Shown here: one piece after another, positions 8,123-16,974 of the stretch
Layout of the letters: the number at the start of each line of letters is the position of its first letter
Numbering within the stretch: the stretch's first letter is position 1
Assembly: GCA_031119475.1 (NCBI GenBank)
Contig: JAVHXV010000012.1
Location: 1 to 64,000, forward strand
Length of the DNA: 64,000 nt
Source of the DNA: Pedobacter sp.
GTDB taxonomy: Bacteria > Bacteroidota > Bacteroidia > Sphingobacteriales > Sphingobacteriaceae
Reading direction: 5' to 3'
Made by a program: the position numbers and the translations under genes
The notes under the pieces: model-generated
What the model was told of the DNA's origin: nothing
Database searches by the model: none
Seen by the model: the letters and a program-made list of their open reading frames with translations, nothing else

Positions 8123-8698
8123 ATGAACAAAAAACCAATACTGGTCATCGACAACTACGACAGCTTTACCTATAATCTCGTCCATCTGGTAAACGAATTG
8201 GGCTACGAGGCCGTGGTATGGAGAAATGATAAATTTAACCTGGAAGATATTGAAGCTTTCGACAAGATCCTGCTTTCACCAGGACCTGGTATCCCTGAAG
8301 AAGCCGGTCTATTGCTGGATGTGATCAAAACCTATGCCCCGAGCAAGAGCATTATGGGCGTGTGTTTGGGCCAACAGGCCATAGCCGAAGTTTTCGGGGG
8401 GAGCCTGCTCAACCTGGGCCGCCCGATGCACGGCATTGCCACTCCGATAACAGTGCTCGATCAACAGGAGCAACTGTTTCAGGATTGTCCGCCGAACATG
8501 GAAGTCGGCCGTTACCATTCATGGGTGGTCGACTCGGCTACATTGCCTCAAACCTTACACGTAACCGCTACTGATGCCGATGGGCAGATTATGGCCCTAC
8601 GCCACAAGGAATTTAATGTTTGCGGGGTACAGTTCCATCCAGAGAGCGTACTTACGCCAAGCGGCAAACAGATGATGAAAAATTGGCTAGCAAATTAA
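8123..8698 (+). CDS. trpG: anthranilate/aminodeoxychorismate synthase component II
   Basis: Class I GATase: DNYDSFTYNLVH, SPGPGIPEEAG, GVCLGQQAIAEVFGG, QFHPESVLTPSG. Confidence 0.96.
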   Translation: MNKKPILVIDNYDSFTYNLVHLVNELGYEAVVWRNDKFNLEDIEAFDKILLSPGPGIPEEAGLLLDVIKTYAPSKSIMGVCLGQQAIAEVFGGSLLNLGRPMHGIATPITVLDQQEQLFQDCPPNMEVGRYHSWVVDSATLPQTLHVTATDADGQIMALRHKEFNVCGVQFHPESVLTPSGKQMMKNWLAN

Positions 8699-8702
8699 AA
8701 AA

Positions 8703-9485
8703 ATGAATATCCTAGATAAAATTGTACTTCGAAAGAAAGAGGAAATAGCGTTGGCCAAGCAGCAGGTTTCCATCCAACAATTGGAAAAACAGGCACATTT
8801 TGGGCGCAGCACCTATAATTTTAAAGATTTCCTGTTGGCAGCAGACCGCACGGGAATTATTGCAGAATATAAAAGGCGATCGCCATCAAAGGGCATCATC
8901 AATGGAAATGCAACGGTCGAAATGGTCACCACAGCCTATAATGCAGCAGGCGCATCGGCCCTTTCGGTATTGACCGATACAGATTTTTTTGGCGGCAAGG
9001 CCGACGACCTGATACAGGCGAGGGCCGTTAACCAGATTCCCATCTTGAGGAAAGACTTTATGATTGATGAATATCAGCTGCTGGAAGCAAAGGCCTGGGG
9101 AGCGGATATCATTTTGCTGATTGCGGCAATCCTCAGCCCAAAAGAAATCGACCAGTTGGCGGCAACCGCGAAAGGCCTTGGCCTGAATGTCTTATTGGAG
9201 GTGCACGACCAAAAGGAACTGGAAAGAAGCCTTTCTCCGAATCTATCGGCCATAGGTGTAAACAACAGAAACCTGGGCGATTTTACGGTAAACATCCAGA
9301 CCTCCTTCGAGCTGGCCGATCAGATCCCGAACGATTTCCTGAAGATCTCAGAAAGTGCGATCGATAATCCTGCAGTGATCAGGGAACTCAAATCTGCGGG
9401 CTACCAAGGGTTTTTGATCGGAGAGAATTTCATGAAGACCAATGATCCGGGCCAGGCCATGGCAGCATTCGTGAGTGCACTTTAA
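8703..9485 (+). CDS. trpC: indole-3-glycerol phosphate synthase
   Basis: IIAEYKRRSPSKG, LSVLTDTDFFGG, ILRKDFMIDEYQ, IGVNNRNL. Confidence 0.96.
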   Translation: MNILDKIVLRKKEEIALAKQQVSIQQLEKQAHFGRSTYNFKDFLLAADRTGIIAEYKRRSPSKGIINGNATVEMVTTAYNAAGASALSVLTDTDFFGGKADDLIQARAVNQIPILRKDFMIDEYQLLEAKAWGADIILLIAAILSPKEIDQLAATAKGLGLNVLLEVHDQKELERSLSPNLSAIGVNNRNLGDFTVNIQTSFELADQIPNDFLKISESAIDNPAVIRELKSAGYQGFLIGENFMKTNDPGQAMAAFVSAL

Positions 9486-9495
9486 TTGGTAGTAA

Positions 9496-9527
9496 CAGTT
9501 TGACAATCTTTAAAGTTTGTCAAAGTT
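9496..9527. repeat. TTTGwCAAA palindrome family, composite form
   Basis: tttgacaatctttaaagtttgtcaaa; related to the perfect palindrome at 51694-51719. Confidence 0.8.
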
Positions 9528-9668
9528 AAAATAGAGTTTATACCTGAAAATCCAATTAGCTTTCCACAATGAGTTGAATTGATCAATTTCATAAATCAAA
9601 CCTGCCCTCCTAACCTAAAGTCTCTTTTTAAATTGCCCTTTACAGGTACGGAAAAGCACTATCTCGGG

Positions 9669-9683
9669 GACTTTGTCAAAGTG
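9669..9683. repeat. GACTTTGTCAAAGTg palindrome
   Basis: gactttgtcaaagtg; same 15-mer as the 38886-39072 array with one mismatch. Confidence 0.8.
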
Positions 9684-9815
9684 AAAACAGCCCCTAAACG
9701 AAAAATACCAATAGCTTTTAACAATTTATCCTTTGCTGAAGTTTAACAAAAGCTAATCAATCCATCTAACACAAACCTCACATTTTATTGTTACTGGTTT
9801 GGGGTCTTAACTTCG

Positions 9816-9823
9816 TATATTTG
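9816..9823 (+). promoter_or_regulatory. -7 element TATATTTG upstream of hflX
   Basis: Matches Bacteroidota TAnnTTTG; -33 element not clear. Confidence 0.45.
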
Positions 9824-9831
9824 CAGTATTA

Positions 9832-11025
9832 ATGGGAAAACAGAAATATTATGATACCGCCCTCAAACAGGAGCGCGCCGTGCTTGTGGGTGTAGTTACC
9901 CCAGGCGAAAAACCTGAGCAGACCAAGGAATACTTGGATGAGCTGGCCTTTCTTGTGCAGACTGCTGGCGGGGTGGTCGAAAAAAATTTTACGCAAAAAA
10001 TGTTAAAGCCAGACCGGGCAACCTTTGTGGGCACCGGTAAACTGGAAGAAATACAGACCTACATCAAGGCCGAAGAAATTGATATGGTCGTTTTTGACGA
10101 TGAACTTTCTCCATCGCAATTGCGCAATATCGAGCGCGAACTTCAGGTCAAAATCTTGGACCGCAGCAACCTGATCCTCGATATTTTTGCCGGAAGGGCA
10201 CAAACCGCCCAGGCCAAAACCCAGGTCGAACTTGCCCAGCTCCAATATCTTTTGCCACGACTGACCCGATTATGGACCCACTTGGAACGACAAAAAGGGG
10301 GTATCGGAATGCGTGGACCAGGTGAGACACAGATCGAAAGCGATAGGCGGATGATTTTGGAGAAAATCGCCCTGCTTAAATCCAGACTGAAATTGATCGA
10401 CCGCCAGAACGAAACGCAGCGCAAGAACAGGGGCCAATTGATCCGTGTAGCCCTGGTGGGCTATACCAACGTTGGCAAATCTACCATCATGAACATGCTT
10501 TCTAAATCTGATGTCTTTGCAGAAAATAAACTTTTCGCCACTTTAGATACCACAGTTAGAAAAGTCGTGATCGAAAATCTTCCCTTTCTGCTCTCCGATA
10601 CGGTTGGATTTATCAGAAAACTGCCCCATCATCTTGTTGAATGCTTTAAATCTACATTAGATGAAGTGCGCGAAGCAGATATCCTGATCCACGTTGTCGA
10701 TGTTTCCCATCCCAACTTTGAAGACCAGATCCATACCGTAAATGAAACACTCAACGACCTGGGTGCACGTGATAAAGATACGATCATGGTATTCAATAAA
10801 ATTGATGCCTATGTGACCCCAGCCGCCGATGAATTTAATGAGGAAGAAAGTACGCCACTGACCTTGGCCGACTTTAAAAAAAGTTGGATGGCGCACAACA
10901 ACTCGCCAAGTTTATTCATTTCAGCTACCAAAAAAGAAAATGTTGAAGAATTTAGGGAAATGCTGTACGAAAAAGTAAAAGCCTTGCACACCAGCCGCTA
11001 TCCTTACGACAAACTGTTATATTAG
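9832..11025 (+). CDS. hflX: GTPase HflX
   Basis: Conserved N-terminal domain, GGIGMRGPGETQIE, ALVGYTNVGKST, DTVGFIRKLPHHLVE, NKID. Confidence 0.96.
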   Translation: MGKQKYYDTALKQERAVLVGVVTPGEKPEQTKEYLDELAFLVQTAGGVVEKNFTQKMLKPDRATFVGTGKLEEIQTYIKAEEIDMVVFDDELSPSQLRNIERELQVKILDRSNLILDIFAGRAQTAQAKTQVELAQLQYLLPRLTRLWTHLERQKGGIGMRGPGETQIESDRRMILEKIALLKSRLKLIDRQNETQRKNRGQLIRVALVGYTNVGKSTIMNMLSKSDVFAENKLFATLDTTVRKVVIENLPFLLSDTVGFIRKLPHHLVECFKSTLDEVREADILIHVVDVSHPNFEDQIHTVNETLNDLGARDKDTIMVFNKIDAYVTPAADEFNEEESTPLTLADFKKSWMAHNNSPSLFISATKKENVEEFREMLYEKVKALHTSRYPYDKLLY

Positions 11026-11039
11026 ACACTGAAGCCTGG

Positions 11040-11150
11040 AGCAAGGAGCAAGGAGCAGAGAGCAAAGAGATCAAGGAATAAAGACAATGGACTATTGGCT
11101 GATGACTAATGACTACTGACTATGGTCAGGACTATCGACCATCAGTGTAA
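11040..11150. repeat. degenerate short tandem repeats (GGAGCAA, then TGACTAA words)
   Basis: gagcaaggagcaaggagcagagagc...ggctgatgactaatgactactgactatggtc. Confidence 0.75.
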
Positions 11151-11179
11151 TCACCTTCATCGGTGCAATCATATAAAAA

Positions 11180-11566
11180 ATGGAAAGTAAAAGACAACAA
11201 AAGTTTGCGGGGCTCTTACAAGAAGAGCTTGCAGCCATATTTCAGCGTGAGGGCGCTGCCTATTTGCCAAATACTTTGGTAACCATTACCAAAGTGAGGG
11301 TCTCTCCAGATCTTGCTGTTGCCAAAGTATTTCTAAGCTTTTTAAATACGACCAACACCAGCCTTTCTGTGGCAACAGTAAATGCACATGCTGGAGAAAT
11401 CAGGTACAAACTGGGGGCTCGAATCCGCCACCAAGCGAGGGTAATCCCAACCTTGAGCTTCTTTGTGGACGACACCAACGAATATGTAGAGCACATGGAT
11501 AAGATTTTCGATAAGATTGCCAAAGATCGCAATGCCGCCGAGGAATCAAATGGAAAACCAGAATAA
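11180..11566 (+). CDS. rbfA: 30S ribosome-binding factor A
   Basis: MESKRQQKFAGLLQEELAAIFQREG...; RbfA family length and motifs. Confidence 0.93.
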   Translation: MESKRQQKFAGLLQEELAAIFQREGAAYLPNTLVTITKVRVSPDLAVAKVFLSFLNTTNTSLSVATVNAHAGEIRYKLGARIRHQARVIPTLSFFVDDTNEYVEHMDKIFDKIAKDRNAAEESNGKPE

Positions 11567-12200
11567 GTACATCAGGGAGCCAGGAAATTTTATTACGCAT
11601 ATTGTCCCGGCACTTTTGGCCATCCCCGGGCTATACCTGCTCATCGGCCATGCCGAAAGCCGGTACGCTTATACCGCAGCCTATGTGTACGGCCTGGGCA
11701 TATTGATTCTGTTCAGTGTGAGTGCCATCTACCACAGTGTGCCCAAATCGCCCTATGGCATACGCTTTTGGCAAAAATTTGACCATTGCTGCATTTACCT
11801 GATGATTGCAGGATCTTTTACCCCCACTGCCCTATTGGTATTCGATGGCTGGATCCGTTGGCTGCTATTTGGTCTGGTTTGGGCAATTGCATTGATTGGC
11901 TGTGCGCTTAAAATCTTTAACCGCCTAAAAAATCAGGCCATCTCTACAGGGCTCTACATTGCCATGGGCTGCCTCATTATTCCCTTCATTGCCAAAATGA
12001 TCGAAACTTTGCCCATTGTCGCCTTATTCTGGCTATTCTTGGGCGGCGTATTTTATATTGGGGGCACCTATTATTATGCTAAGGATAAACAGCTGAACCG
12101 TTTTTTCCATAGCCATGAACTGTGGCATGTATTTGTAAATTTCGGCGCACTTTCCCATTTCATCTATAATTATGTGTATGTTTTTAAGCTAGGCCAGTAA
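11550..12200 (+). CDS. hemolysin III family (PAQR-like) membrane protein
   Basis: NFITHIVPALLAI, SAIYHSV, FDHCCIYLMIAGSFTP, SHELWHVFVNFGALSHF; start overlaps rbfA end. Confidence 0.92.
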   Translation: MENQNKYIREPGNFITHIVPALLAIPGLYLLIGHAESRYAYTAAYVYGLGILILFSVSAIYHSVPKSPYGIRFWQKFDHCCIYLMIAGSFTPTALLVFDGWIRWLLFGLVWAIALIGCALKIFNRLKNQAISTGLYIAMGCLIIPFIAKMIETLPIVALFWLFLGGVFYIGGTYYYAKDKQLNRFFHSHELWHVFVNFGALSHFIYNYVYVFKLGQ

Positions 12201-12210
12201 CCGATAAAGA

Positions 12211-12903
12211 ATGAAAAATTTAGTGCAGCTTATTGAGAAGTACCGTCCTGAGTTTGCCCAAGTGGTCGATTTTGATCCAGCAAAGGATCAACTGATGGAC
12301 TTTGACCTTACCGCTAACAATACAGCGCTTACATCCGCGATTTTAAATGATACCTTAGCGTTTTCACAATGGGTAAGCCATGAACTGTCCCAACATGGCG
12401 CAAAATATGGCATTGGCGGATACAATGAGCACAGAACCATCTACAGCCGTAGCGAACACTTCGATTCGGGCGAAGAGCCCCGCCGCCTTCATTTGGGAAT
12501 CGATATTTGGGGCCCTGCCGGAACACCCATCTACAATTTTTACGAGGGCAAGGTGCACAGCTTTAAGTTCAATGATAACTTTGGCGATTACGGTGCAACC
12601 ATTATCCTCCAGTATGAACTAGAAGGCGTAACTTTCTTTGCGCTGTATGGCCATTTAAGCTTAGATTCGCTAACAGGGCTCTTTCCGGGGAAGCCTATCG
12701 CGAGTGCTGAACAATTTGCCACTTTTGGCATTGCCGAAGAAAATGGCCATTGGCCCCCACACCTTCATTTGCAACTGATACGAGATATGCAGGGCTTTGT
12801 GGGAGATTATCCTGGTGTATGCCAATTTTCTAAACGGCCAGCTTATCTTGACAACTGCCCCGATCCCTCGCCTGTTTTGGGATTGGTCCGTAATACCTAT
12901 TAA
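12211..12903 (+). CDS. M23-family peptidase (peptidoglycan DD-metalloendopeptidase-like)
   Basis: HLGIDIWGPAGTPIYNFYEGKVHS, ALYGHLS, HLHLQLI. Confidence 0.88.
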   Translation: MKNLVQLIEKYRPEFAQVVDFDPAKDQLMDFDLTANNTALTSAILNDTLAFSQWVSHELSQHGAKYGIGGYNEHRTIYSRSEHFDSGEEPRRLHLGIDIWGPAGTPIYNFYEGKVHSFKFNDNFGDYGATIILQYELEGVTFFALYGHLSLDSLTGLFPGKPIASAEQFATFGIAEENGHWPPHLHLQLIRDMQGFVGDYPGVCQFSKRPAYLDNCPDPSPVLGLVRNTY

Positions 12904-12911
12904 TTATAGTA

Positions 12912-13035
12912 GACTTTGTCAAACTGTTTAGTTCTATGATTCGTTTCTTCCCCTACACTTTGACAATCTCCATGCATTACTATATGTAAAAATCCGCTTT
13001 ATGGGGAAATTGCACCAATCCACTTTGACAAAGTC
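12912..13035. repeat. three-copy array of GACTTTGwCAAAGTC-type palindromes
   Basis: Cores at 12912 (gactttgtcaaactg), 12956 (cactttgacaatctc), 13021 (cactttgacaaagtc); spacing 44 and 65. Confidence 0.75.
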
Positions 13036-13123
13036 AATGACAATAGGATGACCGGAACAACAACCATCAAAACATTTCTCGCAAGTTATCGTTAACTACT
13101 TGATATTTAATTAAATTAGGGTA

Positions 13124-13777
13124 ATGAGGATAATCGGGATTTTATTGCTTTGCTTTTCATTGGGCGCCAATGCCCAAAAACCCGAGCTCAAGGGCGGAAT
13201 AGCTAATTTTGTGCAGCAACACACCATTTATCCCGATTATAGCCGCTACAGTTGCATACAGGGTACAATTAAAGTGGCCATCAAGTTGAACCATCAGGGG
13301 GAGATCTATCAGCAATATATTGCCGATGGGCTAGGCATAGATCTCGACGATGAAGCCCTAAGGGTAATTGGCATGAGCAGTGGCAAATGGACTGTTCCGC
13401 AAACATACGACACCACTGCGGTACTGTTGGTTCCGGTTAACTTTAAATTAAGTGGATATGGCTGCGAAAGAAAAACAAAAGGTGAAATTGCCTTGGCTAT
13501 CCAAGCCTATAAAACGCGTGAAAACCTGTTGGAAGTAATCGCCAACTACTATACCAGTTTGCGCAATGGTACAGCAAAGGCTGAAGACGAACCTAAGATT
13601 TTAAGGATCAAGGAAGACCTCGGTATAGATGAAGATTATCTGGACAGCAGGATCGAAGCCGGAATGAAAAAATATAAGCAAGGAGATCGTGCAGGAGCCT
13701 GCAAAGAGTTTAACTTTGTAAGAAACATGGGCAGCACAGAAAAAGCGGATGCCCTACTTGCCAAATACTGTAATTAA
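13124..13777 (+). CDS. energy transducer TonB C-terminal-like secreted protein
   Basis: Signal peptide; IQGTIKVAIKLNHQGEIYQQYIADGLGIDLDDEALRVI resembles TonB_C. Confidence 0.7.
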   Translation: MRIIGILLLCFSLGANAQKPELKGGIANFVQQHTIYPDYSRYSCIQGTIKVAIKLNHQGEIYQQYIADGLGIDLDDEALRVIGMSSGKWTVPQTYDTTAVLLVPVNFKLSGYGCERKTKGEIALAIQAYKTRENLLEVIANYYTSLRNGTAKAEDEPKILRIKEDLGIDEDYLDSRIEAGMKKYKQGDRAGACKEFNFVRNMGSTEKADALLAKYCN

Positions 13778-13779
13778 CT

Positions 13780-14175
13780 ATGCGCTTTCTCTTTCGTACG
13801 CTCGCCATCTTTGATGTATTCGCCATCGTAATCATCGGCATGCAGCTCTATAACATCACCAAAAATTTTGATGAGAAAATCCTGCTTTCAGAAAAAATAC
13901 AGGCCATCTTAATGTATCCGATGTTCGTGCTGATCATTGCAGGTGCCATAGGTCTATTTTTTTTGAAAAGATATGGCTTCATCTTGTACTACATCCAATT
14001 TCCATTTCGCTTATACCTTTTCATTTTCACGCTTGGCTTCATCACCCTAATTCCTGAAGCCCTCGAAAATTATGAAGACAAGTGGCCGGAAATCTTAAAG
14101 AAAGTCTGTTTTGTCGCAGAGGTTGTCCGCCTATACCTGACCATTAGGGGCCATCAGCAATTAAGGCAGGATTAA
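13780..14175 (+). CDS. hypothetical membrane protein
   Basis: 131 aa, three or more hydrophobic segments. Confidence 0.65.
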   Translation: MRFLFRTLAIFDVFAIVIIGMQLYNITKNFDEKILLSEKIQAILMYPMFVLIIAGAIGLFFLKRYGFILYYIQFPFRLYLFIFTLGFITLIPEALENYEDKWPEILKKVCFVAEVVRLYLTIRGHQQLRQD

Positions 14176-15056
14176 TCTTGGGATTTGGGCACCAAAACAT
14201 GGACCGCTTTCGGGATCAGTTTGGCCTCAATCTGGTTAACTTTCCCAAGATATTCTCCATCAACCTGAAAATGCACCTGATGTTTGGTATGGATCTTCAA
14301 TGCCGATACCTGAAAGCTTTCGATCTTTTTAGGGTTCCAAGGGAGTTTGCTGATCCAGATCTTGATGATTTCCATCACCGCATATTCCTTGACCAAGATC
14401 ACCTCAAAAAGCTGGTCATCTAATTTGCCTTCGGGATTGATTTCCAGACCGCTTCCATAGGCTGTTGCATTGGCCAGTGCCACCATCGCTGCCTTTTGGC
14501 GGATGAGCTGATCGCCTACCTTAAACTCCACATCCATTTTACGGTGGTTCCAAAAGGCCTGCCATGCTGCTTTTGCATAGGTAAGCATCCCACGGTCTTC
14601 AAGTTCGTCGAATTTTTTAACAATATAGGCATTAAAACCAATATCAGACAGGTGGATGCAAAGCTCATCATTGACCTTAATCGCATGGATCTGTTTCACC
14701 TGTCCGGTTATGGTTAAATCCAAGGCTTCTTTCACCGCTAAAGGCACTCCCAATTCTTTGGCCATGCCGTTTGCCGAGCCGGCAGGGATGATGCCAATCG
14801 GCACTTTGCTCCCCAAAAGGCACTCTGCCACCAGCTTTAGGGTCCCATCACCTCCTACGGCAATTACCCGATCGGCCTTTGATTTTTCAATAACAGCCTT
14901 TACCTCCTTAAGGGCACAATGTTCTGGCAGTTCATAAATTTCGGCCTCTTCTTCCCTAGGTTCAAAAAAACTCTTGATTTCTTGCAGATAGTCTATTTCA
15001 CTCGTACCAGAGCCCGGATTTACAATGAAGAGCAGTTTAAGCGTTTTAGCGTTCAC
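14172..15056 (-). CDS. diacylglycerol/lipid kinase family protein
   Basis: FIVNPGSGTSEIDYL, VIAVGGDGTLKLVAECLL, GIIPAGSANGMAKELGVP. Confidence 0.94.
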   Translation of the reverse strand: MNAKTLKLLFIVNPGSGTSEIDYLQEIKSFFEPREEEAEIYELPEHCALKEVKAVIEKSKADRVIAVGGDGTLKLVAECLLGSKVPIGIIPAGSANGMAKELGVPLAVKEALDLTITGQVKQIHAIKVNDELCIHLSDIGFNAYIVKKFDELEDRGMLTYAKAAWQAFWNHRKMDVEFKVGDQLIRQKAAMVALANATAYGSGLEINPEGKLDDQLFEVILVKEYAVMEIIKIWISKLPWNPKKIESFQVSALKIHTKHQVHFQVDGEYLGKVNQIEAKLIPKAVHVLVPKSQD

Positions 15057-15113
15057 GATAGCATATTGTTTCGTCCTAAAAACAACTGATCGTTTAACTC
15101 TGTTTTAATTATC

Positions 15114-16088
15114 ATGAAGCACACCGCATCGGTTAAGGTCTATCATGGCTATGGCCATACCCACAATCTGGTGGTTTATGGGCATGTGTTTTCTTTCAAG
15201 GCAAAAACGGTTCAGAACTTCAGCAAGAATGTGCTGGTCAACATCATGCATCTTTTTAAGCTCTTTGTGGTCAGGCCAAGTGCGTTTACCAAGGTACAGC
15301 TCCATTTCTATGGGCAGATAGTCGAAGCGCAGACCGCTTATGATGGTTTCTTTAAGTTTGAATGGAAGGCCGATCAGGAAGTCAAGGCGGGCTGGCATGA
15401 TGTGAAGGTAGAGGCCTTAGACCAAAAAAATGAACTGATGGCTTCAGGAGAAGGAAAAATATATGTACCGCATATTACCCAATACGCTTTTATTTCTGAT
15501 ATCGACGATACCATTATGGTGTCGCATTCGGCTACGATCGGTCGGAGGCTAAGAGAACTGTTCGTAAAAAATCCGAGGACCCGAAAAACTTTCCCATCGC
15601 TCACCAAGCATTACAAATTGTTGGCAAAGGCACATGCCGCGCCCGACCAGCCCAACCCGTTTTTTTATGTTTCCAGCAGCGAATGGAACCTCTATGATTA
15701 CCTAGTTGAGACTTTCCGCTTTAACGAACTGCCCGAGGGAGCCTTTTTGCTCAATCAGCTCAAAAGATGGAAAAACTTATTCGGCACTGGAAAAACTGGT
15801 CATGAAGGCAAGCTGTTACGCGTAATGCGCATCATTGATGCCTTCCCCAACCAACAATTTATTTTCTTTGGCGACAACTCGCAACAAGATCCCATGATCT
15901 ATCAGGCCATTGCGGCCAAATATCCCACCAATGTGGTAGCCGTATACATCAGGAATATCAGGCCGTCCCGAACTGCAGAAACAGAGGAGGTGTTGGGCAA
16001 GATTGCAGCAGATCACATCAAAACCTGCCTGTTTACGCATAGCGATGAAGCCATTGCCCACTCGACACAAATCGGATTGATCACTTAA
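15114..16088 (+). CDS. App1-like phosphatase domain protein (DUF2183)
   Basis: AFISDIDDTIMVSHSATIGRRLRELF, FFYVSSSEWNLYDYL, FFGDNSQQDPMIYQAIA. Confidence 0.9.
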   Translation: MKHTASVKVYHGYGHTHNLVVYGHVFSFKAKTVQNFSKNVLVNIMHLFKLFVVRPSAFTKVQLHFYGQIVEAQTAYDGFFKFEWKADQEVKAGWHDVKVEALDQKNELMASGEGKIYVPHITQYAFISDIDDTIMVSHSATIGRRLRELFVKNPRTRKTFPSLTKHYKLLAKAHAAPDQPNPFFYVSSSEWNLYDYLVETFRFNELPEGAFLLNQLKRWKNLFGTGKTGHEGKLLRVMRIIDAFPNQQFIFFGDNSQQDPMIYQAIAAKYPTNVVAVYIRNIRPSRTAETEEVLGKIAADHIKTCLFTHSDEAIAHSTQIGLIT

Positions 16089-16098
16089 ATAAAACACC

Positions 16099-16497
16099 AT
16101 GAAAAAAGTAATTTTAGTCAGTATCGTTATCCTAGGCCTACTGGGATGTTCGAAAAAGTTAGACATCGCCACGCTGGCCAATACCAAATGGACTCTGAGC
16201 GAGTGGCCAGGAAAAGAACTTCCCGCAAATGCCGAAGCTACCTTGAATTTTGGCGCTGACAGTGGCATTGGAGGCAAATCATTCTGCAATACCTTTGGCG
16301 GCAAAGGTGTGATGACTGGCGATCAGGTCAAATTTGAGCAGATCTTTGGCACAAAAATGTTCTGCGAAGCGGTAAGTAAAGCTGAAAATGATTACATCGC
16401 CGACCTGCAGGCCACCAATTCGCTTGAACTCAGTGCCGGAAAATTGCAACTGCTCAAAGATGGCATGTTGTTGATGGTGTTTACCAAAAGCAATTAA
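16099..16497 (+). CDS. META-domain lipoprotein
   Basis: LLGCSKK lipobox; TKWTLSEW...ATLNFGADSGIGGKSFCNTFGG. Confidence 0.85.
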   Translation: MKKVILVSIVILGLLGCSKKLDIATLANTKWTLSEWPGKELPANAEATLNFGADSGIGGKSFCNTFGGKGVMTGDQVKFEQIFGTKMFCEAVSKAENDYIADLQATNSLELSAGKLQLLKDGMLLMVFTKSN

Positions 16498-16862
16498 CTG
16501 ATCGACTTCCCAAAGGGCGAAAAAGCCAAATTCATTAATTTGAAATGCTGAAGTCCGAAGGGGATGCCGACTACGGTGATGCAGAGCAGCAGTCCGAAGG
16601 CCAGATGCGTGAGAACGATGCCAATTCCGCCAAAAATCAGCCAGATGATGTTCATAACGGTCGATAGACAGCCAGTGTTTGATGAGGTATCGGTAATTTT
16701 TACGCCAAATGGCGCGAGGCCAACAATTGCAAACTTGAAACACTGGATGCCGAACGGAATGCCAACAATGGTGAGGCAAAGTACCAATCCGCCAAAAATA
16801 TATTGAAAAAAGATAAAGATTCCTCCAAATATAATCCAGATGATGTTGCCGATAAAGTTCAT
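16494..16862 (-). CDS. YccF domain-containing membrane protein
   Basis: Duplicated GNIIWIIFGG...LTIVGIPFGIQCFKFA / IIWLIFGG...ITVVGIPFGLQHFKL. Confidence 0.92.
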   Translation of the reverse strand: MNFIGNIIWIIFGGIFIFFQYIFGGLVLCLTIVGIPFGIQCFKFAIVGLAPFGVKITDTSSNTGCLSTVMNIIWLIFGGIGIVLTHLAFGLLLCITVVGIPFGLQHFKLMNLAFSPFGKSIS

Positions 16863-16914
16863 GCCTGTTAGAGTGCTGGTGAAGAGGAAAGTTACAGGTT
16901 AGAGGGAAGAGAGC

Positions 16915-16948
16915 AACAACCTCGCAGGTTCTTACCTGCGAGGTTGTT
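16915..16948. repeat. dispersed palindrome, ACCTCGCAGGT family, copy 1
   Basis: acaacctcgcaggt-tctt-acctgcgaggttgt. Confidence 0.9.
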
Positions 16949-16974
16949 AACCAAAGATACGTTGCTGGCCAAAC

